From Crateriforma conspicua (GTDB taxonomy: Bacteria > Planctomycetota > Planctomycetia > Pirellulales > Pirellulaceae), in the NCBI RefSeq assembly GCF_007752935.1, contig NZ_CP036319.1, forward strand, positions 5,746,501 through 5,810,500: 64,000 nt of DNA, written 5' to 3'. Below, in pieces: positions 10,097-19,032 of the stretch (positions are counted from its first letter, which is position 1; each line of letters opens with the position of its first letter). The notes under the pieces were generated by a model. The model had not been told where the DNA came from and searched no databases. It was given only the letters and a program-made list of their open reading frames with translations. Position numbers and translations under genes: made by a program.

Positions 10097-11593
10097 CTAA
10101 ACGGGTTCTACCGAAACTTTATGGGTCTTCCCGTAAAGCTTGACTTCATAGTTGACTTCGGACTTGATGCCTTTCCTCGCCGCTTCGGCTTTGGCCTTTT
10201 CTTCGGCGACCTGTTCGGCGGTTTTGCTTAGGTTCTTTGGTCCCTCGCCACGGGTCGAAAAGAACCCCGGTGCCACTTGCGGGAACATTGCATAGGTCAG
10301 CACGTCTTCGTCGGTACCATCGAATCCGTCCAGTGCCGATGCCTTGTCGCGAAGCTCATCCCATTCCGGTTTCAAACAATCGGCCGGACGTTTGGTGATG
10401 GATGACTTCTTGGCATGTTTTTCGGCCGCTTCGATGATCTTGGGATCGCGAGGTGCGATGGTTTCGCCGTAATATCCCAGCATCAAATCTGCGAACTCAC
10501 CCGTCAGCGCTTTGTAGGGTCCCATCAGAACGTTGAACACCGCTTGTGTACCAACGATCTGGCTGGACGGAGTGACCAGTGGCGGAAAACCGGCCACTTC
10601 GCGAACACGTGGCACTTCTTCCAGCACTTCTTGCAGCCGATCCGCGGCGCCTTGTTGGGCCAGTTGGCTTTCCATATTGGAAATCATGCCGCCGGGGATT
10701 TGGCTGTCGAAGATGTCGGTTTCGACACCGATGAATTTCGATTCAAACTCGGCATAGCGGGGTCGAATCTTTGCAAAGTGCTGCTTGATTTTCTTCAACC
10801 GCTCCTTATCCAGCGAAGTGGTGTAACCGGTGCCTTCCAACATCTCGACCAAAGCTTCGGTCGGGTTGTGGCCCGGTCCCAAACTGAGGCTGGAAATCGC
10901 GGTGTCGACGATGTCGGCACCGGCTTCGATCGCTTTCATCAGGCTGACCAAGGTGACACCGGTGGTGCTGTGCACGTGAACGTGCACCAGCATGTCATCG
11001 CCACACGCTTCCTTGATGCCCTTGACGATGTCGTAGGCGGGCTGCGGTTTCAGCAGGGCGGCCATGTCTTTCAGACAAATCGAATCGCACCCCATGTCCT
11101 GCAAACGCTTCGCCATTTCGACGAAATGGTCGTTGGTGTGCAGCGGGCTGGTGGTGTAGCAAATTGTGCCTTCGGCGTGCTTGCCCGTACGGCGAACCGC
11201 TTCCATTGCACGCTTCAGATTCCGGATGTCATTCAGAGCGTCGAAAACGCGAAAGACATCCATACCGTTTTCAGCCGACTTGTCCACGAACCGATCGACG
11301 ACCGTGTCTTCGTAGTGGCGATAGCCCAACAAGTTTTGGCCCCGCAACAACATTTGCAGGCGGCTGTTGGGCAACAGTTTGCGAAACGTTCGCAATCTTT
11401 CCCAAGGATCTTCATTCAAAAAGCGGATGCAGGAGTCGTACGTCGCCCCGCCCCAGCATTCGACACTCCAGTAACCGGCCTGATCGATTTCCTCACAGAT
11501 CGGCACCATGTCTTCGAGCGCCATACGGGTCGCCAAAATGCTTTGGTGCCCGTCGCGCAGTACCAATTCCGTGACATCCACGTGACGTGTCAT
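10097..11593 (-). CDS. Pyruvate/oxaloacetate carboxyltransferase (5S transcarboxylase, OadA/PycB-like)
   Basis: A 498-residue protein that would transfer a carboxyl group between biotin and pyruvate/oxaloacetate. The ATG at 11593 is chosen because ELVLRDGHQSILATR, the family's N-terminal metal-binding motif, begins eleven codons in and GAGGAG lies just upstream. ICLKDMAALLKP contains the lysine that is usually carbamylated, and VHVHVHSTTG holds the metal-binding histidines. The C-terminal conserved region follows, but the biotinyl domain of OadA is absent; that function is in the separate gene at 7737. It is the first gene of the operon, 25 bases from the next. Confidence 0.92.
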   Translation of the reverse strand: MTRHVDVTELVLRDGHQSILATRMALEDMVPICEEIDQAGYWSVECWGGATYDSCIRFLNEDPWERLRTFRKLLPNSRLQMLLRGQNLLGYRHYEDTVVDRFVDKSAENGMDVFRVFDALNDIRNLKRAMEAVRRTGKHAEGTICYTTSPLHTNDHFVEMAKRLQDMGCDSICLKDMAALLKPQPAYDIVKGIKEACGDDMLVHVHVHSTTGVTLVSLMKAIEAGADIVDTAISSLSLGPGHNPTEALVEMLEGTGYTTSLDKERLKKIKQHFAKIRPRYAEFESKFIGVETDIFDSQIPGGMISNMESQLAQQGAADRLQEVLEEVPRVREVAGFPPLVTPSSQIVGTQAVFNVLMGPYKALTGEFADLMLGYYGETIAPRDPKIIEAAEKHAKKSSITKRPADCLKPEWDELRDKASALDGFDGTDEDVLTYAMFPQVAPGFFSTRGEGPKNLSKTAEQVAEEKAKAEAARKGIKSEVNYEVKLYGKTHKVSVEPV

Positions 11594-12235
11594 CGGGAAA
11601 TCTCCTCGGCGTATAGCTTGAGTTTGTTGGAGCGAAAAGGTCGTCAACTTCGCTTCGGCGACGCATCGCGTTTGCGACAATCGTTTTCGGCGATGTGTCG
11701 AGATCTGTCACTCAGGCGCTGACCTTGTGTTCGGGTCGGCAGAACCATTTGCGTCAAATCGCCACACTGACCGTGTCCCACCGAAAACCAAAGTGTGCCA
11801 CTGTGTCGCAGAGGCACTCAAAACCGATGAAAGCTCGGTCGCCGGATGGAACGAGTCGAATGGTACTGAACCGATCGGCATCTCGTGAATGCGTGCGGGG
11901 AATTTTCCCAGCCTTCAGCGACAGATTGTCCGGTAGACACCCGTTCTTGGCGGCATCAAGACCGCTCCAAAACCTATCGGCGCGTTGAAGTTGTGGCGAT
12001 TCATGGCCGACGCGTTTGCTAGCTGATGACAAATCGTCTCACTCGCACACATCGGACTGTTTTGAGTGTGCTGTTGCGTAGCAGATCAAAAGTTGAATCG
12101 GTAAGCTCCGATGCATCGCGAAGACCGCGATCCCTTCGGCCCAGAACGATGGCTGCCCTAACCGTCGCGTCGGGCCCAACGGTCGACTGCCTGTCATCTA
12201 TCCCCCTTCCACACGCAGGAACCCGAGGTCCCATC
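11594..12235. other. 642-base divergent intergenic region
   Basis: This gap separates the minus-strand transcarboxylase operon from the plus-strand pyrophosphatase gene. No reading frame in it looks like a gene, although the frame leading into the pyrophosphatase is open from 12026. Both neighbours must be transcribed outward from here. An imperfect inverted repeat (GTGCC near 11797 with GGCAC near 11815, inner CTG/CAG) is visible. I could not pick convincing promoter boxes. Confidence 0.6.
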
Positions 12236-14848
12236 ATGCATGTACTTCCTTCCATCCCCGACATTTTTTCCAACTGGTTACTGCCGCCGCTTGCGGCGGC
12301 AGGGTCTGAGGCCACCGGCGAGATTGTCGAAACCGCTCTCGACCAGTCTCGCCCGTTGCCGCTGTGGTGGCACTTGACTTGGATCACCGCCACGGTCGCC
12401 TTGGTCAGCGCTTTCATGTTCTATCGATGGATCATGGAACAAAGCGAAGGCAACGACCGCATGAAGGAAATCGCTAAGTACGTCCGTGAAGGTGCTTACG
12501 CCTATCTGCGACGTCAGTACATGGTGGTGATCGTCTTTTTCATCGTCGTCAGCAGCCTGTTGGCAGTGATGGCGTTCGGCTTGGAAGTCCAACACCGCTT
12601 GGTTCCATTCGCTTTCCTGACCGGCGGTTTCTTTTCGGGCTTGGCCGGATTCTTCGGCATGAAGACCGCCACCAACGCGTCGGGACGTACGGCGCAGGGA
12701 GCCAGCGAATCGCTGGACCGTGGCCTGAAGATTGCCTTTCGCGCCGGCAGCGTGATGGGCTTGGCCGTGGTCGGACTGGCAATGCTGGATATCAGCCTGT
12801 GGTTCCTGTATTTGTACAAGTTCCACCACGTCGTGTTCGGCGGCCAACCGATGAGTCTTGAAACGATCACCGTCGTGATGTTGTGTTTCGGCATGGGTGC
12901 GTCATCCCAAGCGCTGTTTGCTCGTGTCGGTGGTGGGATCTACACCAAAGCTGCTGACGTGGGTGCCGACTTGGTCGGTAAAGTCGAAGCCGGTATCCCC
13001 GAAGACGATCCCCGCAACCCCGCAACGATTGCCGACAACGTCGGTGACAATGTTGGTGACGTGGCCGGTATGGGTGCCGACCTTTACGAGTCGTACGCAG
13101 GTTCGATCTTGGCAACGATGGCACTGGGCGTGGCCGCCGTCAGCCTGGGCGGCGTTCCGGAGGGTTTTGCCGACAAAATCTCGGCGCAATTGGCCTTCCT
13201 GGGTGCCCCGATGGTCTTGGCCGGTGTTGGAATTCTGCTTTCGTTGGCAGGTATTTTCTTGGTCGCCACCGAAGAAGGTGCATCCATGAAAAAGCTGATG
13301 ATGGCATTGAACAAAGGAATCTGGGGTTCCAGCGGCATGGTCTTGATCGCTGCCATGATCATCATGCCGATTTTGTTGCCGTCCAGCGTTTGCTGGGGTG
13401 TTGTGATCGCAGTGGCTACCGGCTTGATCGTCGGTCTGATCATTGGATACGGAACGGAATACTACACCAGTGCCGAATACAAACCGACGCAAGGCATTTC
13501 CGACCAAGCGGTCAGCGGCACCGGCCCACTGATCATCGACGGCGTGGCCACCGGACTGCTGTCGACTTGGATTCCGATCGTAGCCGTCAGTCTTGGCATG
13601 CTGGTTTCCTTTGCAGCGTGCGATGGCTTTGAAAACTTGGTCATGGGACTTTACGGCGTCGGCATGGCGTCGGTCGGCATGTTGTCGACACTGGGAATCA
13701 CACTGGCGACGGATGCTTACGGCCCGATCGCCGATAACGCCGGCGGTAACGCTGAAATGTCGGGCTTGCCCAAACAAGTCCGCGAACGCACCGATGCTTT
13801 GGATTCGCTGGGCAACACGACCGCGGCGATCGGTAAAGGGTTTGCCATCGGATCAGCCGCGCTGACGTCGCTGGCTTTGCTGGCCGCTTATGTCGAAGAA
13901 GTTCGCGTGGGTATCCACCGCGAAGTTGCGGCAGCCTATGAAGTGATGGACAGCGAAACGGAAGATTTCACGATCGTACCGCTCGGTCACGGCAAGTACG
14001 GCATGTTCTTGCCCGGTGGCGATGCCACCGATGGCAATCACAACGATCACTACACCGTCAGCGCGATCGAAAGCAACTCGGAAAACGCTATTGAAATCAT
14101 GGTCGACGACCAACCGGTTCACGTGGTCGTCAACCACGCCGGCGCGGCGATCGGCCATCACACCGAGGGCGAACTTCCCGCCGATGCCAGTTTGAAAGAA
14201 CGAATTGCGGCGACGCCGCCGGCAGGTCTCGAAGCCTACATGGACTATTACAAGATCACCCTGATGAACCCGAAGGTATTGGTCGGCGTGTTCCTGGGCG
14301 TCTTGATGGTCTTTGTGTTCGGAGCGATGACGATGAAAGCCGTTGGTCGCGCTGCGATGGCAATGGTGTTGGAAGTTCGCCGTCAATTCGACGAAATCCC
14401 TGGCATCCTGGACGGCACGGGAACACCAGACTACGCACGTTGCGTGGCGATTTCGACATCGGGTGCCCAAAAGGAAATGTTGCGTCCGTCTTTGTTGGCC
14501 GTGCTGGTTCCGGTCGGCGTCGGCCTGGTCTTGGGCGTCGGCGGCGTGATGGGATTGCTGGTGGGCGGTCTGTGTGCCGGTTACGCGATGGCAGTGTTCA
14601 TGAGCAACGCCGGCGGTGCCTGGGACAACGCCAAGAAGTACATCGAAACCGGCAAACACGGCGGCAAGGGTTCCGAAGCCCACAAATCCAGTGTTGTCGG
14701 CGATACGGTGGGCGACCCGTTCAAAGACACAACGGGCCCCTCGCTAAACATCCTGATCAAGCTGATGAACATGGTCAGCATTGTCTTTGCGGGATTGGTT
14801 GTGAAGTTCGCGCCGCTGATCGGTGCCTACCTAGGCATGGGCAATTGA
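12236..14848 (+). CDS. hppA: Membrane-bound proton/sodium-pumping pyrophosphatase
   Basis: An integral membrane enzyme of 870 residues that couples pyrophosphate hydrolysis to ion pumping. The ATG at 12236 precedes the first membrane segment and has GAGG upstream. The cytoplasmic pyrophosphate site is intact: [19 protein letters not shown], then [17 protein letters not shown], and [15 protein letters not shown] near the C-terminus. [14 protein letters not shown] near residue 526 has alanine where potassium-independent enzymes have lysine, which by family knowledge marks the potassium-dependent class. An unusual hydrophilic segment of roughly 115 residues lies at about 557-673, between YVEEV and LMNPKVLVG, making the protein longer than the usual 670-770 residues. 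Which ion is pumped cannot be decided here. Confidence 0.95.
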   Translation: MHVLPSIPDIFSNWLLPPLAAAGSEATGEIVETALDQSRPLPLWWHLTWITATVALVSAFMFYRWIMEQSEGNDRMKEIAKYVREGAYAYLRRQYMVVIVFFIVVSSLLAVMAFGLEVQHRLVPFAFLTGGFFSGLAGFFGMKTATNASGRTAQGASESLDRGLKIAFRAGSVMGLAVVGLAMLDISLWFLYLYKFHHVVFGGQPMSLETITVVMLCFGMGASSQALFARVGGGIYTKAADVGADLVGKVEAGIPEDDPRNPATIADNVGDNVGDVAGMGADLYESYAGSILATMALGVAAVSLGGVPEGFADKISAQLAFLGAPMVLAGVGILLSLAGIFLVATEEGASMKKLMMALNKGIWGSSGMVLIAAMIIMPILLPSSVCWGVVIAVATGLIVGLIIGYGTEYYTSAEYKPTQGISDQAVSGTGPLIIDGVATGLLSTWIPIVAVSLGMLVSFAACDGFENLVMGLYGVGMASVGMLSTLGITLATDAYGPIADNAGGNAEMSGLPKQVRERTDALDSLGNTTAAIGKGFAIGSAALTSLALLAAYVEEVRVGIHREVAAAYEVMDSETEDFTIVPLGHGKYGMFLPGGDATDGNHNDHYTVSAIESNSENAIEIMVDDQPVHVVVNHAGAAIGHHTEGELPADASLKERIAATPPAGLEAYMDYYKITLMNPKVLVGVFLGVLMVFVFGAMTMKAVGRAAMAMVLEVRRQFDEIPGILDGTGTPDYARCVAISTSGAQKEMLRPSLLAVLVPVGVGLVLGVGGVMGLLVGGLCAGYAMAVFMSNAGGAWDNAKKYIETGKHGGKGSEAHKSSVVGDTVGDPFKDTTGPSLNILIKLMNMVSIVFAGLVVKFAPLIGAYLGMGN

Positions 14849-14912
14849 TCGCCCGGCTTGAATGAAAACCTGATTACTAACAACCCCAATTCACATTGCA
14901 GACAAAATCATC

Positions 14913-15677
14913 ATGGACATCCACCTTTATCTGATGTGCTATCGTCACGAAGCTCTTGTTGCGTCGCACCTATCGGCCGAAGAATTCGGCGCTTACATGG
15001 CCGTCGGGACTCGGAAGAAAACGTTCGGCAACGTGGTCTTCTTTGAATTGGATCCGTCGTTCCGTTCAAGTGAACTGAATTTGGAACAATTGGAAGAACG
15101 CTGCGTGCCGCATAGTTCCGGGCAACCGCGACGCAGTAAATACATGAGCGTGTATCGCGTCATGGAACATGTTCCGCTGGAAGCCTATGGGCAGTTGCAC
15201 CTGACCACCCGTGATGGTCGCGTGCTATCGCTTGACAGCCAAGACTATCAGGCACCGGCCAGCCGCAGCGAAGCATTCATGTATGCGGAATTGTGTCCTT
15301 TGACACCTCGCATCGTGACCAAATTGGATCCCCTGGAGTTCACCAAAAAGATCACCGATTCAGCCAACCCGGTCAGCGTCCCGCGAATTTTCTTCGCCGA
15401 AACGCAAGTGGCCAGGGACAGCGATGGTCGTTTGGCAGGCTATCTGCCTTACAACAATCCGGCTCACATCGAAGACTGCTTGGATGAAATCACCAACAAG
15501 CCGGCCAAGTTCGCCAAGACGGTCGATCGCGATCCACCGTTGACCGCGTTTTATCGCACGATTGCCAGCGGCTTTTATGTGGGCGATTCGACCGGGATCA
15601 AGCAATACGCGTATCCCAGCGTCGACGAACTGGAAGAGAAGCACCACAAGTGGTGGCGTTCGGCCACCATGGGTTAA
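14913..15677 (+). CDS. Conserved hypothetical protein
   Basis: A protein of 254 residues that I do not recognise. It starts at the ATG at 14913 (MDIHLYLMCYRHEALVASHL) and has no signal peptide or membrane segment, so it is probably cytoplasmic. It is mixed alpha/beta by eye, with an RRSKYMSVYRVMEHVP stretch and an aromatic, charged C-terminus (EKHHKWWRS). It lies 64 bases after the pyrophosphatase gene in the same direction and could be cotranscribed. It ends at a strong hairpin. Even codon use and clean spacing suggest a real gene, but no function can be proposed. Confidence 0.7.
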   Translation: MDIHLYLMCYRHEALVASHLSAEEFGAYMAVGTRKKTFGNVVFFELDPSFRSSELNLEQLEERCVPHSSGQPRRSKYMSVYRVMEHVPLEAYGQLHLTTRDGRVLSLDSQDYQAPASRSEAFMYAELCPLTPRIVTKLDPLEFTKKITDSANPVSVPRIFFAETQVARDSDGRLAGYLPYNNPAHIEDCLDEITNKPAKFAKTVDRDPPLTAFYRTIASGFYVGDSTGIKQYAYPSVDELEEKHHKWWRSATMG

Positions 15678-15693
15678 CGGGCCTTTGGGTCAA

Positions 15694-15726
15694 CAGCACG
15701 GAACCAATCGTTGGATTTCCGTGCTG
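15694..15726. terminator. Hairpin between convergent genes
   Basis: CAGCACGGAA (15694-15703) and TTCCGTGCTG (15717-15726) form a perfect ten-base stem, with CCAA/TTGG able to pair inside the loop. It fills the 62-base gap between the ends of the unknown 254-residue gene and the DJ-1/PfpI gene. There is no long T run on either side, so it may stop transcription only weakly or protect both 3' ends. Confidence 0.6.
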
Positions 15727-15739
15727 CGGGACCCGCCGG

Positions 15740-16282
15740 CTATTCACACGATTGATTCGCGATCGCCTCGATGAACGCCCGACAGAATTCGGGAAGGTCA
15801 TCGGGGCGTCGGCTTGTAATGTGGTGACGATCGACGACAACCGCCGCGTCTTCGTAGATCGCCCCGGCGTTGACCAGATCGTCTTTGATACCCGGCGACC
15901 CGGTCACGCAGACACCCCGATACACCCCAGCGGAAATCGGGATCCAACCGCCGTGGCAAATCGCGGCGATCGGTTTGGACGATTTGTCAAACGCACGCAC
16001 CAAGTCCAACACCACCGGGTCTCTACGCAACTTGTCGGGCATGAATCCGCCCGGAACCAACAACGCGTCGAACGCATCGGAATTCATGTCGGCGATGGCG
16101 GCGTCGCTGGTACAGGGATAGCCATGCTTTCCGTTGTAATGGGCATTTGCATCGGGGCCCGCAACAACCACGTCCGCTCCGGCTTCGATCAGCCGCAACT
16201 TGGGATACCATAGCTCCAGGTCTTCGTAGATTTCACCGACAAGCGACAGGACTCGGCGGCCCTTTAGTGGAAAATCGTTCAT
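15740..16282 (-). CDS. DJ-1/PfpI family protein
   Basis: A 180-residue protein of the class I glutamine amidotransferase-like fold. AICHGGW carries the nucleophile-elbow cysteine followed by His-Gly, the hallmark of PfpI/DJ-1 proteins. LVPGGFMPDKLR, upstream of it, is the usual PGG loop, and TGSPGIKDDLVNAGA follows. RVLSLVGEIYEDLE near the N-terminus holds the conserved glutamate. Members are variously described as proteases, deglycases or chaperones in the stress response; which applies cannot be told. It reads convergently with the unknown 254-residue gene and diverges from the DUF1592 gene. Confidence 0.88.
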   Translation of the reverse strand: MNDFPLKGRRVLSLVGEIYEDLELWYPKLRLIEAGADVVVAGPDANAHYNGKHGYPCTSDAAIADMNSDAFDALLVPGGFMPDKLRRDPVVLDLVRAFDKSSKPIAAICHGGWIPISAGVYRGVCVTGSPGIKDDLVNAGAIYEDAAVVVDRHHITSRRPDDLPEFCRAFIEAIANQSCE

Positions 16283-16564
16283 ACGTCCGTGGATGTCCTG
16301 GATCGAAAGAAGGGGGCAGAAAATGCCGGGACAGCGAATGACCAGCCGTCGCTGGCACGCGTCCCGCGGAATCAGATCAGCCGAAGGAGCCTAAAGGATC
16401 GCATCGCTGACGATCAAGCGTTGCCCATAGCAGCGACATCGCCCCCGCGATCGAGCGGCCCGTTGGAAAACCGCCATCTGAGCGATGCGGCGGATATACT
16501 GGCGCGTCGTCGGCTGCTTGACGCCCCCCGACGATGATCCTTGCTTCCCCGGCGGAGAACGTTT

Positions 16565-19021
16565 GTGACGCCCCGAGTATTGAGCTGCCGTTGCCTATGC
16601 TGGATGACTTGCTTGATTGCGGTGGGTTCCATCTTTGGCGTCGACAGTCGGGCAACAGAATCCGATGTGCTGACTTTACCCGATGACGCAACGACATTTC
16701 TTAAGTCGTTCTGCGCCGACTGTCACATGGAGGGTGCTCAGGAAGGTGGCTTGGCCATCGACCTCGATACGCTCAACGATTCGAACGCCGCGAATCATGC
16801 GATCTGGGTTCGGATCCACGACCGCATCGATCGTGGCGAAATGCCGCCGGCCGACTATGACACGATTCCCCGCCGGGATCGCGCGGCGCTGTTGCAGCCA
16901 CTGGGTGAAATCCTGCGAGCCCAACATCGTCGAAACAACGGCGCGACGCTACGACGCCTGAATCGCCGCGAGTACCAGAACACGATGAACGACATGTTCG
17001 GGACTCACGTCAACTTGATGGATCGATTGCCCGAAGACGGCCAGTCGCACGGTTTTGATACGGTGGGCCACGCGCTTGGCATCTCCAGTGTCCATTTGCG
17101 TCAGTACATCGACGCGGCCGACACCGTCGTGGATGCCGCAATCGCAAAATCCAGCACACCCACGCCCACGGAAACGATCAACGCCAACTATGCGGATTCA
17201 CGCGAAGGCGATCAGTTTATCGGCAAGGTGTGGAAGAAACTGGACGACAATGCAGTCGTCTTTTTTGATGACTTTGGTTACCCCACCGGCATGCTGCGTG
17301 GCACCAGCGTGAAGACACCCGGGCGATACCGAATCGAAGTCACCGGATACGCCCACCAATCCGACCAGCCGATCACTGCTCACATCGGCGGCACCAGCTT
17401 CCAACGTGGCTCGGAGAAACCGACCTACGGCTATGTCAGCTTTCCGCCCGGCCCACCGACCACGATTCAATTGGAAGCATGGATCGATGAACGGTACATG
17501 ATCCAAGTCACTCCCTGGGGCTTGGATACCGGTCAGTACAACATTCGAAAGTCCGGCCCGGACGATTACGAGGGACCAGGCCTGGCCATTAAGAACGTCA
17601 GCTTGGTCGGCCCCTTGGTGGATGAGTTCCCCAGCCGAGGGCATCGGCTGATTTTCGGCAAAATGGACCGCCGTGAGATCCCCCCCAGCAATCCAAAGCA
17701 TCGGCTTCGCTCCGGTTACCGGGCATCCTTTGAAATTGTCAGTGACGATCCGGACCAAGAAGTTCACGAAGCGGTTCGACGAGTCGCATCACAGGCGTTC
17801 CGCCGCGCCGTCCGCGACGATGAAGTTGCGTTGTATTTCGATCTGTATCGCAGCGAACGTGACCGCGGCGCTTCGATCGAGCAGGCGTTGCGAACGGCGG
17901 TGTCAGGAATTTTGTGTTCGCCTGATTTCTTGTACTTCGTCGAACCAGGTGGCAAGCTGAATAACCACGCCGTCGCGACACGCTTGTCCTACTTTCTGAA
18001 CCGGACCGCGCCGGATGCTTCGATAAGAAAGGCTGCCGACGACGGACGCCTAAGCGATCCCGATGAACGACGCCGCCAGGTGGATCGGTTGCTGGAATCC
18101 AAACGCAGTGATCGTTTCATTCAAGACTTTGCCGACGCGTGGCTGAATTTGCGAGAAATCGAATTCACCAATCCCGATGAGCGTCTATTTCCGGAGTATG
18201 ACGACTATTTGTTGCATTCGATGAAGGGCGAAACGCATGAGTTTCTGCGGCATGCGATCCGAGTTGATTTGCCCAGCGGCCAGTTGATCGATCCCGACTT
18301 TGCGATGCTGAACGAACGCTTGGCGAAACACTACGAGATCCCCGATGTCGGCGGCCCGCAAATCCGACTGGTGCATTTGAACCCGTCGGACGTTCGCGGT
18401 GGATTGTTGGCACATGCTTCCATTTTGAAATCCAGTGCCAACGGCACGAACACCTCGCCCGTCGTCCGTGGCGTATGGGTTACCGAACGGATCTTGGGCC
18501 AGATCCCTCCGCCACCGCCACCAGGCATTCCCGGGGTGGAACCTGACATCCGCGGCGCCGCGACGCTGCGGGAACAATTGGACAAACACCGAGACTTGGC
18601 GTCGTGTCAGGCGTGCCATCAAATCATTGACCCGCCGGGATTCGCACTGGAGTGTTTTGATCCGGTCGGCGGGTGGCGGACGCGATACCGCAGCCTGGGC
18701 GAAGGTGATCGCGTGAATCGCAAGGTCGACGGCCGATCGGTCCGATACCGTTTGGCTCAACCGGTCGATGCCAGCGGACAAACCGTTCAAGGCGACAGCT
18801 TTGACAGCTTTGTCCAATTCCGCGAGATCGTTGCCGCCAATGACCGCCGCATTGCTCAAACCATTGTCGAGAAACTGTTGACGTTCGCGATCGGACGGGA
18901 ACCCGGTTTTTCGGATCGCGAAGAAATCGATCGTATCGTTGATTCAACGCGAAACAGCGGATACGGATTTCGTTCGCTGATTCACAGCGTTGTCGCCAGC
19001 GAACTTTTTCGAACCAAGTGA
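16565..19021 (+). CDS. Secreted cytochrome-like DUF1587/DUF1592/DUF1588/DUF1585 protein
   Basis: A planctomycete-typical exported protein of 818 residues. The GTG at 16565 is chosen because GGCGGAGAAC lies seven bases upstream and a leader (CWMTCLIAVGSIFGVDSRA) follows; a TTG at 16541 is the other option. CADCH at residues 50-54 is a c-type heme-binding site near the N-terminus. YQNTMNDMFG marks DUF1587, the middle part matches DUF1592 (FLYFVEPGG, TRLSYFLNRTAPD), and ASCQACHQIIDPPGF near residue 680 is a second CxxCH in the DUF1588 region. DUF1585 ends the protein. The biochemical role is unknown. The next gene is its usual partner, a DUF1552 protein. Confidence 0.92.
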   Translation: MTPRVLSCRCLCWMTCLIAVGSIFGVDSRATESDVLTLPDDATTFLKSFCADCHMEGAQEGGLAIDLDTLNDSNAANHAIWVRIHDRIDRGEMPPADYDTIPRRDRAALLQPLGEILRAQHRRNNGATLRRLNRREYQNTMNDMFGTHVNLMDRLPEDGQSHGFDTVGHALGISSVHLRQYIDAADTVVDAAIAKSSTPTPTETINANYADSREGDQFIGKVWKKLDDNAVVFFDDFGYPTGMLRGTSVKTPGRYRIEVTGYAHQSDQPITAHIGGTSFQRGSEKPTYGYVSFPPGPPTTIQLEAWIDERYMIQVTPWGLDTGQYNIRKSGPDDYEGPGLAIKNVSLVGPLVDEFPSRGHRLIFGKMDRREIPPSNPKHRLRSGYRASFEIVSDDPDQEVHEAVRRVASQAFRRAVRDDEVALYFDLYRSERDRGASIEQALRTAVSGILCSPDFLYFVEPGGKLNNHAVATRLSYFLNRTAPDASIRKAADDGRLSDPDERRRQVDRLLESKRSDRFIQDFADAWLNLREIEFTNPDERLFPEYDDYLLHSMKGETHEFLRHAIRVDLPSGQLIDPDFAMLNERLAKHYEIPDVGGPQIRLVHLNPSDVRGGLLAHASILKSSANGTNTSPVVRGVWVTERILGQIPPPPPPGIPGVEPDIRGAATLREQLDKHRDLASCQACHQIIDPPGFALECFDPVGGWRTRYRSLGEGDRVNRKVDGRSVRYRLAQPVDASGQTVQGDSFDSFVQFREIVAANDRRIAQTIVEKLLTFAIGREPGFSDREEIDRIVDSTRNSGYGFRSLIHSVVASELFRTK

Positions 19022-19032
19022 AGCTTCCAACC

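Noticed and set aside
10415-11722. Long plus-strand open frame (435 codons) opposite the pyruvate-type carboxyltransferase
   Set aside because: It mirrors a well-supported gene codon for codon and its translation has no domain or natural composition (many Gln, His, Arg, Val); GC-rich coding strands often leave the opposite strand open.
12902-14683. Minus-strand open frames of 291 and 276 codons opposite hppA
   Set aside because: Antisense shadows of a clear membrane pyrophosphatase, with His/Gln-rich translations and no family motif.
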